Source of the DNA: Bacteroidota bacterium
Lineage (GTDB): Bacteria; Bacteroidota; Bacteroidia; UKL13-3
Direction of reading: 5' to 3'
DNA length: 12,448 nucleotides
Assembly (NCBI GenBank): GCA_018883485.1
Contig: VEQB01000035.1
Span: 1 to 12,448 of the forward strand
Position numbers and translations under genes: made by a program. This document shows, in pieces, positions 6,236-12,448 of this stretch. Below the pieces are notes generated by a model. The model had not been told where the DNA came from. It saw only the letters and a program-made list of their open reading frames with translations, and made no database searches. Numbering within the stretch: the stretch's first letter is position 1; each line of letters starts with the position of its first letter.

Positions 6236-9200
6236 GTGATTATAAATCCTAGGCGCACTAAAGTATTTGTTAATTATTTAATAATCAATGTCTCGCTATT
6301 AATATTGGGAGCCATTGCCTTGCCTGCTCTAGCCCAATCAGGGGCAAATAGCGCCTCAATTAAACCACTTTATAAAAAACCTGTAAACGCAGCTAATTCT
6401 GTTTTAGCTAATGGAAATTGGATAAAAATTGCGGTTACTCAAAATGGAATTTATAGAATTGACTTTGCCTTGCTAAGAAATATGGGGATTAATACAGACC
6501 AAATTGACCCCAGAAATTTAAAATTATATGGCACTGGGGCCGGGATGTTGCCGCAGGAAAACAGCAAAACCAGAATTGACGATTTGCAAGAAATGGCAAT
6601 TTTGGTTCAAGGCGAAACAGACGGAAAATTTAACCCTGGAGATTTCATTGCCTTTTATGGAGAATCTCAAATTAACCAATGGGATTTTAATCCAATCACA
6701 AAAATTTACAATTACAAATCAAATTTATATAGCGATACTACCTATTACTTTTTAACCGTAGCCAATAATGCCGGCAAACGCATTACAAAAAGAAATGGAC
6801 CCAGCAGCACAGATACTACTATAAGCACATATACCCATTTGTATTTATACAATAATGAAAAAGTAAACCTAACTAAATCTGGTAAAATATGGTTAGGCGA
6901 AGAGTTTGATAAAGTAACCCAACAATCTTTTAACGTTAGCATCCCAAATTTAGTGAATGGATCAACGGTAAGACTTCGCTCCTCTGTTACTGCTAGATCT
7001 TTTTTTACTAGCACCTTCAGCGTAAACGTAAACGGCAGTGCACTTCTTACACAAAATTGTGGCATTGTGCAACCTGGCTATGAAGCTCCTTATACCTGCG
7101 GATTGGTGGTAAACACAACTAATTTTATAGCCCCTTCTGCCAACTTCACTTTAAACTACAGTTACAATAAGCCTGCTGCTGGCAGCGTTGGTTGGCTTGA
7201 TTTTATTGAGGTTCAAGCCAAAGCAGAATTGCGCAATAACAATGGAAATTTTATTTTTAAAGATGGGGAAAGAATCGGCGCAGGAAAAACTGCTCGTTAT
7301 CAAATAGCTTCGAACCGAACCTTAAATGTTTTAGATGTAACTGCACCTTTACAACCTGTTCAAATAGAAGGCTCGTTTAGTGATAATAGCTATTCCTTTA
7401 ATTGTGAAACCGACAGTCTAAAAACATTTGCAGTGTATGACGGAAGTAATTTTCTTCAAATAAATGGCTGGCAAACTATTGCCAATCAAAACTTGCATGC
7501 ATTGGCAATTCCAGATGGATTTATTATTTCGCACCCAAGCTTCTTAACTGAAGCAAAAAGATTGGCAGAACACCATAAAAAAACGCAAGGTTTAACAATT
7601 ACGGTGGTAAACACGCAAGACATTTACAATGAATTTTCGGGTGGGGCGCAAGACCTTTGTGCCATAAGAGATTTTCTTCGCATGTTTTACAATAGAGCTG
7701 GCTCTGCAGCAAGTGCACCCAAATACGCTTTGCTTTTTGGAAGAGCTTCCTATGATTACAAATACAGGCAAAATCCTAACACCAACTTTGTTCCAACCTT
7801 CGAAAGCTTAGAGTCGTTCTCCCCTACCATCTCCTATTGTAGCGATGATTTTCTAGGATTTCTGGAAGACAATGAAGGAAGATGGGATATAGGATTAGAC
7901 AATGATGAAACTTTAGATATTGGTCTTGGCCGATTGATTGTAACCAATAATCAAGAAGCTACAGATTTAGTAAATAAAATAATTTCATATACCAGTGCAG
8001 AAGCTTTTGGCAATTGGAGAAATAAAGTAGTGTTTATGGCGGATGATGGCGATGGTGGTTTACATATCAATCAAGCTGATGCAATAGCCAACAATATTTT
8101 AAATAAGTACCCTGAATACAACGTTGAAAAAATTTATTTAGATGCTTACCAATTAGAGAGCACAGCAGGGGGAGCCCGCTATCCTGAAGCACAAAAAGCT
8201 ATTAATAATAGTATTGAAAATGGATGTTTAATCTTTAATTATACTGGCCATGGTGGAGAGGTAGGACTTACTGCTGAGCGCGTAATGGGCATTGATGACG
8301 TTAATAAATGGACAAACGGCTTGAAAGAAAAAGGGGTTAAACTACCTATGTTTTTAACTGCTACTTGCGAGTTTAGCAGGTTTGATGATCCGGGAAGATT
8401 CTCGGCAGGTGAACTAGTGTTGTTAAACCCAATTGGTGGAGGTATTGCCTTATTTACCACTGTTAGATTAGTGTATAGTGGTCAGAACTTAGCACTTAAT
8501 AATGCTTTTTACCGCCACGTAGGATTTGATTCTGCATCCCAGCTTAACCCACCAAGACTTGGTGATATTATTAGAGAAACCAAAAATGATTATTCGGATA
8601 AAAACACAAGGAACTTTGTATTGTTGGGCGACCCATTTATAAAATTAGCTTACCCAAATTTTGAAGCTAAAACCACACAGATAAATGGCACGCCCATAGC
8701 TAATTTTAATGATACCTTAAAAGCTTTAGAAAAATTTGATATTAAAGGAGAAGTTCAAGGCAAAAACGGAGTCAAGTTAAGTACGTTTAATGGAATAATA
8801 TATCCAGTGGTATATGATAAATTTACCAACTATGAAACACTTGGGAACAATGCACCAGATAACTATAAAATTCCCTTTGTAATGCAAAATAGTGTTTTGT
8901 ATAGAGGCAAGGCCAGTGTAATCAATGGCGATTTTACTTTTAGCTTTTTGGTACCTAAAGATATCGCTTACCAGTTTGGTAAAGGGAAAATAAGTTACTA
9001 CAGTACAGACAACATAACAGATGCCAATGGCTTTTCTAACACCATTCTTATAGGAGGTACTGGAGCTAATTTGGCTCAAGATGTTAAAGGCCCAGAAATT
9101 AAGTTATTCTTAAATGATGAAAAATTTGTGAATGGTGGTTTAACCAGTAAAAATTCTAAATTGATAGTTAGACTTTTTGATGAAAACGGCATCAATACAA

Positions 9201-9742
9201 CTGGAAATGGAATTGGTAGAGATTTAAGTTTTGTGCTTAACGAAAACTTATCGCAAAGCACTATTGTAAATGATTTTTACCAAGCAACTCTAAACTCTTA
9301 CCAAAGTGGTGAGGTAAGTTATGAGTTAAAAGATTTACCTGCTGGCAAACATACCTTACGATTTAAAGCCTTTGATACCTATAATAATCCATCGGAAGCG
9401 AGTTTGGACTTTGAAGTAAAAAGCGATGACAAACCTGCCATGGCTAATTTACTTAACTACCCAAATCCTTTTTCTACTTTTACTACTTTCCATTTCGACC
9501 ACAACCAGCGTGGGGGCCAAATACAAGTCTTACTTCAAGTTTTTACCATTACGGGTAAACTTGTTAAAACCATGCGTTATGATGATATTGCATCTGGAAC
9601 CCATTTTGATGCCTTTACTTGGGATGGGAAAGATGAATATGGAGACAAATTGGCCAACGGTGCCTATATTTATAAAGTAAAACTAAAAACTGAGGGTCAA
9701 CCAATAGCAGAAAATATTCAAAAATTGTTCATTTTAAATTAA
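6236..9742 (+). CDS. porU: T9SS sortase PorU (C25 gingipain-type peptidase)
   Basis: PorU is the cell-surface sortase of the T9SS. It removes the C-terminal signal of secreted substrates and links many of them to an anionic lipopolysaccharide, working with PorV in the attachment complex. Numbered from GTG 6236 (1168 residues), it has a signal peptide (1-33, RRTK n-region, cut at ALA/Q), a beta-rich N-terminal region, a peptidase C25 domain (~420-806) and a C-terminal beta domain (~1070-1168) with NYPNPF, TGKLVKTM and GAYIYKVKL, resembling a T9SS sorting domain, which PorU is known to keep. The C25 catalytic pair is visible: His672 in NYTGHGGEVG and Cys711 in TATCEFSRFD; the domain ends with VLLGDPFIKL. 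The frame is open back to ATG 6149 (1197 residues), but that gives a 63-residue leader with two hydrophobic stretches, so GTG 6236 is preferred, moderately. Its stop falls just before the porV promoter. Confidence 0.92.
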   Translation: MIINPRRTKVFVNYLIINVSLLILGAIALPALAQSGANSASIKPLYKKPVNAANSVLANGNWIKIAVTQNGIYRIDFALLRNMGINTDQIDPRNLKLYGTGAGMLPQENSKTRIDDLQEMAILVQGETDGKFNPGDFIAFYGESQINQWDFNPITKIYNYKSNLYSDTTYYFLTVANNAGKRITKRNGPSSTDTTISTYTHLYLYNNEKVNLTKSGKIWLGEEFDKVTQQSFNVSIPNLVNGSTVRLRSSVTARSFFTSTFSVNVNGSALLTQNCGIVQPGYEAPYTCGLVVNTTNFIAPSANFTLNYSYNKPAAGSVGWLDFIEVQAKAELRNNNGNFIFKDGERIGAGKTARYQIASNRTLNVLDVTAPLQPVQIEGSFSDNSYSFNCETDSLKTFAVYDGSNFLQINGWQTIANQNLHALAIPDGFIISHPSFLTEAKRLAEHHKKTQGLTITVVNTQDIYNEFSGGAQDLCAIRDFLRMFYNRAGSAASAPKYALLFGRASYDYKYRQNPNTNFVPTFESLESFSPTISYCSDDFLGFLEDNEGRWDIGLDNDETLDIGLGRLIVTNNQEATDLVNKIISYTSAEAFGNWRNKVVFMADDGDGGLHINQADAIANNILNKYPEYNVEKIYLDAYQLESTAGGARYPEAQKAINNSIENGCLIFNYTGHGGEVGLTAERVMGIDDVNKWTNGLKEKGVKLPMFLTATCEFSRFDDPGRFSAGELVLLNPIGGGIALFTTVRLVYSGQNLALNNAFYRHVGFDSASQLNPPRLGDIIRETKNDYSDKNTRNFVLLGDPFIKLAYPNFEAKTTQINGTPIANFNDTLKALEKFDIKGEVQGKNGVKLSTFNGIIYPVVYDKFTNYETLGNNAPDNYKIPFVMQNSVLYRGKASVINGDFTFSFLVPKDIAYQFGKGKISYYSTDNITDANGFSNTILIGGTGANLAQDVKGPEIKLFLNDEKFVNGGLTSKNSKLIVRLFDENGINTTGNGIGRDLSFVLNENLSQSTIVNDFYQATLNSYQSGEVSYELKDLPAGKHTLRFKAFDTYNNPSEASLDFEVKSDDKPAMANLLNYPNPFSTFTTFHFDHNQRGGQIQVLLQVFTITGKLVKTMRYDDIASGTHFDAFTWDGKDEYGDKLANGAYIYKVKLKTEGQPIAENIQKLFILN

Positions 9743-9743
9743 A

Positions 9744-9773
9744 TTGATAAAGTTAATCCCTTCCTTATTTTTG
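9744..9773 (+). promoter_or_regulatory. porV promoter directly after porU
   Basis: TTG at 9744-9746, a 19-base spacer and TATTTTTG at 9766-9773 match the Bacteroidota promoter consensus (TTG, 17-23 bases, TAnnTTTG) without a mismatch in these core positions. The element begins one base after the porU stop. Transcription would start near 9780, leaving a leader of about ten bases before the porV ATG at 9789. It implies that porV and the downstream ispF can be expressed independently of porU. Confidence 0.65.
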
Positions 9774-9788
9774 CCACGAATCGCGAAC

Positions 9789-11045
9789 ATGAAAAATTAT
9801 ATAAAACAAGTATTGTTATCTGCTCTAATGAGCGGATTTTATACGAGCGCTTTACAAGCACAAATTGCAGGCTCAAATTCTCAATTAGACGGCCGTCAAA
9901 ATACCATAACCACCGCAGTACCATTTTTAATGATAACCCCAGAAGCCAGAGGTGGCGGAATGGGAGATGCGGGGGTAGCTCTCCCTAACGACCCATATGC
10001 CCTGCATTGGAATGTTGCTAAACTTCCATTTAATGAAAAAAAAGGATCAGTAGGTTTGTCTTATACTCCTTGGTTAAGAAGCCTAGTACCCGATATCTCG
10101 TTGACCTACCTTACTGGCTATTCTAAAATAAATGATCGCTCGGCCATTGCAGGTTCTTTACGCTATTTTTCTATGGGTAATATTCAATTTACAGACCAAT
10201 TTGGCAATAGTACTGGAACTTACACTCCCAATGAATTTGCGATTGACTTAGGTTACGCTTCCAAACTATCTGAACACTTTTCTTTAGGGATTGCTTTTAG
10301 ATATATTCGCTCTGATTTGGCTGGAGCTTTTAACCAATCTCAAACTCCAGTGCAAGCTGGAAATGCTTTTGCAGGTGATATTACAAGCTATTATACTAAC
10401 AAAACCAAAATTAAAATTGAAGGTAAAAAATACAACCTCAATTACGGAATAGGTACAGCCATCACCAACATTGGTTCAAAAATTAGTTACACTTCTAAAC
10501 AAAATGAAAACTTTATTCCAATAAATTTGCGCGTTGGTGGTTACACACAACTCGAAATTGATAAATACAATACCATTGCTCTTGCTTTAGATTTCAACAA
10601 ACTCTTGGTGCCATCAAATCCAGTTTATGCAGTAGATAGCTCAGGAACATTTATCGTAAGAGATGGTGAATTAGTAATTGAAGAAGGGATGGACCCTAAT
10701 GTTCCTGTTATACAAGGAATGATTCAATCTTTTTATGATGCACCAGGAGGCTTTAAAGAGGAGCTACAAGAAATAAATATTTCTGGAGGTATAGAGTATT
10801 GGTACGACAAACAATTTGCGCTAAGAACAGGATTCTTTTACGAAGCACCTAATAAAGGTAACCGCAAATACATCACTTTTGGAGCTGGTTTTAGGTTCAA
10901 TGTTTTTGGTCTAGATTTATCTTACTTAGTGCCCATAGAGCAACGCAATCCATTAGAAAGAACTATTCGTTTTTCTATGCTATTCGACCTCGATGCCTTT
11001 ACTACACAAAATGAGGAAGATAAAAATAATTCTGTAACAGAATAA
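9789..11045 (+). CDS. porV: T9SS outer-membrane protein PorV (LptO)
   Basis: PorV is an outer-membrane beta-barrel of the FadL type. It takes substrates with a C-terminal sorting domain from the SprA translocon and carries them to PorU. From ATG 9789 the product has 418 residues: a signal peptide (1-24, MKNYIKQVLLSAL, cut at LQA/Q), then the typical N-terminal segment ITTAVPFLMITPEARGGGMG followed by DAGVAL and ALHWNVAKL. The rest is a series of alternating beta-strand segments ending in YLVPIEQRNPLERTIRFSMLFDL, a normal barrel closing strand, with a short acidic tail. The frame extends to a TTG at 9744, but this lies inside the promoter and would put 15 residues before the signal peptide, so the ATG is chosen. 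Its position right after porU is conserved in Bacteroidota. It has its own promoter, and ispF starts one base after its stop. Confidence 0.93.
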   Translation: MKNYIKQVLLSALMSGFYTSALQAQIAGSNSQLDGRQNTITTAVPFLMITPEARGGGMGDAGVALPNDPYALHWNVAKLPFNEKKGSVGLSYTPWLRSLVPDISLTYLTGYSKINDRSAIAGSLRYFSMGNIQFTDQFGNSTGTYTPNEFAIDLGYASKLSEHFSLGIAFRYIRSDLAGAFNQSQTPVQAGNAFAGDITSYYTNKTKIKIEGKKYNLNYGIGTAITNIGSKISYTSKQNENFIPINLRVGGYTQLEIDKYNTIALALDFNKLLVPSNPVYAVDSSGTFIVRDGELVIEEGMDPNVPVIQGMIQSFYDAPGGFKEELQEINISGGIEYWYDKQFALRTGFFYEAPNKGNRKYITFGAGFRFNVFGLDLSYLVPIEQRNPLERTIRFSMLFDLDAFTTQNEEDKNNSVTE

Positions 11046-11046
11046 G

Positions 11047-11520
11047 ATGAAAATAGGATTTGGGTTTGATGTACACCAATTGGTAGAAGGTAGAGATTTT
11101 TGGTTAGGAGGGGTAAAAATACCTGCTATAAAAGGTATCTTGGGCCATAGTGATGCAGATGTATTATTGCATGCCATAAGCGATGCCATGCTAGGAGCTT
11201 TGGCTTTGGGCGATATTGGCATGCATTTCCCAGATACCAATGCAGAAAATAAAGGCATTGATAGCAAATTAATACTTGCTAAATGCATTTCACTCATTAA
11301 AGAAAAAGGCTATAAAATTGGGAATATTGACAGCACCGTGGTATGTGAAAGCCCTAAAATTATGCCTCATGCTACTGCCATGAGGGAGCAAATAGCAGAA
11401 GTTTGTGAAATAACTCTTGAAGATATTTCTATAAAGGCAACTACCAACGAAACATTAGGTTTTATTGGACGTAAAGAGGGCATTGTAGCCCATGCAGTAG
11501 TATTGTTAGTAAAAATCTAA
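11047..11520 (+). CDS. ispF: 2-C-methyl-D-erythritol 2,4-cyclodiphosphate synthase
   Basis: IspF catalyses a step of the non-mevalonate (MEP) isoprenoid pathway in the cytoplasm: it cyclises 4-diphosphocytidyl-2-C-methyl-D-erythritol 2-phosphate to the cyclodiphosphate with release of CMP. The 157-residue length is normal for the family. The zinc ligands are in the same positions as in the E. coli enzyme: Asp8 and His10 (GFGFDVHQ) and His42 in the signature HSDADVLLHAISDAMLG (34-50). Asp56 in LGDIGMHFPD and the nucleotide-binding segment KATTNETLGFIGRKEG are present, so the enzyme should be active. The ATG lies one base after the porV stop, so the two are probably translated from one mRNA, driven by the porV promoter. 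Isoprenoids supply undecaprenyl phosphate and menaquinone; no direct link with secretion follows from this neighbourhood. Confidence 0.96.
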   Translation: MKIGFGFDVHQLVEGRDFWLGGVKIPAIKGILGHSDADVLLHAISDAMLGALALGDIGMHFPDTNAENKGIDSKLILAKCISLIKEKGYKIGNIDSTVVCESPKIMPHATAMREQIAEVCEITLEDISIKATTNETLGFIGRKEGIVAHAVVLLVKI

Positions 11521-11543
11521 TTTTAAAATTGTAATTTGAACCC

Positions 11544-12448
11544 ATGTCGGGTAAAAATTATACAGCACAATTTCAACACATTTTTGAAGCCTTAAACCTA
11601 CAGCAACAAGCTGCAGTAAAGCAAATTGAAGGACCTGTAATGGTGCTTGCAGGGCCAGGTACAGGCAAAACCCAAATATTGGCGGCACGTATTGCCAATA
11701 TCTTATTAAGCACAGATACCTTAGCAGAAAACATTCTCTGACTAACCTATACCGATGCAGGCACAGTTGCCATGCGTAAGAGATTATTAAGTTTTATTGG
11801 ACCAGATGCCTACAGGGTTCAAATAGCTACCTTCCATTCTTTTTGCAACCTTGTTATTCAAGAGAACCTAGATGTTTTTGGCTATAGAAATTTAGACCCT
11901 GTTAGTGATTTAGAGCAGATTCAATTGATGCGCGAATTGATAGACGGTTTACCCAAAAATCATCTATTAAAACGGTACACTGGAGAAGTTTATTTTGAAA
12001 TTTCGCGCCTACTCGAACTCTTTTCAATTATGAAAAAAGAAGATTGGGAACCGGATTGGCTGTTACAAAAAGCAGAAGAATATTGTAATGATTTACCTAA
12101 TAGAGAAAATTACCAATACAAGCGAAAATACACACGCAAAGATGGAGTAGTTTTTAATGCCGGCGACCTTAAAGAAGATCAACTAAATGAGGAATTACGA
12201 AAAATGGAATTGCTTAAAGCCGCCATTCTTTTGTTTGATACCTACCAGCAAATCTTAAAGAAAAATAACCGCTACGACTTTAGCGATATGATACTTTGGG
12301 TAATTAAGGCATTTAAAGAAAATGCTGCATTATTAGCTAACTATCAAGAACGTTTTCAATATTTATTAGTAGATGAATTTCAAGATACCAGTGGTTCTCA
12401 AAACGACTTACTACAACTATTAATAAGTTATTGGGAGCAGCCTAATAT
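11544..12448 (+). pseudogene. UvrD/Rep-type SF1 DNA helicase with in-frame TGA (partial, runs off right edge)
   Basis: The frame encodes an ATP-dependent DNA helicase of superfamily 1. From ATG 11544 it shows a Q-motif (LNLQQQAAV, 17-25), the Walker A motif AGPGTGKT (36-43), motif Ia around ENIL-stop-LTYTDAG, the ATFHSFC motif, a YDFSDMI segment, and motif II VDEFQDTS (Asp277-Glu278). Codon 66 (11739-11741) is TGA, after which the same frame stays open to the window end with clear helicase motifs. Relatives usually have a small residue such as Cys there, so a TGC or TGT changed by one base is the simplest reading. A conventional gene finder would split it into 11544-11741 and a frame from ATG 11772; neither half would be functional alone, since Walker A and B are separated. 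The segment between the ATFHSFC motif and YDFSDMI resembles large Bacteroidota helicases that often carry a C-terminal PD-(D/E)XK nuclease, but that end is outside the window. It follows ispF by 23 bases, same strand. Confidence 0.8.

Noticed and set aside
11739..11741. TGA as selenocysteine or as a reassigned sense codon
   Set aside because: Selenocysteine is not known in helicase motif Ia and I saw no clear hairpin assigned to it. Reassignment would give internal TGA in many genes, whereas only this one occurs; Trp is written TGG throughout.
1..12448. tRNA, rRNA, CRISPR arrays, insertion sequences and riboswitches
   Set aside because: Looked for by eye on both strands; no cloverleaf, regular direct repeats, transposase frame or long structured leader was found. 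The gaps are all shorter than 150 bases.

Overview
The window looks like a chromosomal piece of a member of the Bacteroidota with a type IX secretion system (T9SS) and gliding-type machinery. The reasons are the gene content (GldJ, PorU, PorV, two PorP/SprF proteins and a surface protein with a CHU-type C-terminal sorting domain), an AT-rich composition, no clear Shine-Dalgarno sequence before any gene, Bacteroidota-type promoters (TTG/TTTG, then TAnnTTTG), and TAA at every normal gene end. The order within the phylum cannot be settled from this sequence.

Layout, left to right. (1) 1-95, minus: the first 31 codons of an unrecognised acidic protein. (2) 96-183: a short gap holding an inverted repeat (130-170) with AT-rich arms and a very GC-rich core. 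(3) 184-2421, plus: a T9SS type B surface protein with SBBP-like beta-propeller repeats, a PKD-like domain and a C-terminal sorting domain. It begins in the middle of its N-terminal domain, without a signal peptide, right next to the inverted repeat, so it appears 5'-truncated. (4) A hairpin terminator (2438-2466) in the convergent gap. (5) 2491-6086, minus: gldJ and two tandem PorP/SprF paralogues, probably transcribed paralogue 2, paralogue 1, gldJ, with a possible extra promoter before gldJ. (6) A divergent gap, then porU (sortase), porV (outer-membrane shuttle protein) and ispF (isoprenoid biosynthesis) on plus. porV has a strong promoter of its own and ispF starts one base after it. (7) 11544 to the end, plus: a UvrD/Rep-type superfamily 1 helicase whose frame is broken by one in-frame TGA.

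How the genes fit together. PorU and PorV belong to the attachment complex: PorV carries substrates bearing a C-terminal sorting domain to PorU, which removes the domain. GldJ is a lipoprotein needed for gliding and for stability of the GldK-containing T9SS ring. PorP/SprF proteins are outer-membrane partners of large type B substrates, the class to which the 184-2421 product belongs. IspF and the helicase are housekeeping neighbours.

The system is known. The points that most deserve a second look are the truncated adhesin beside the GC-rich inverted repeat, the in-frame TGA in the helicase, the two PorP/SprF genes between gldJ and porU, and the private porV promoter.
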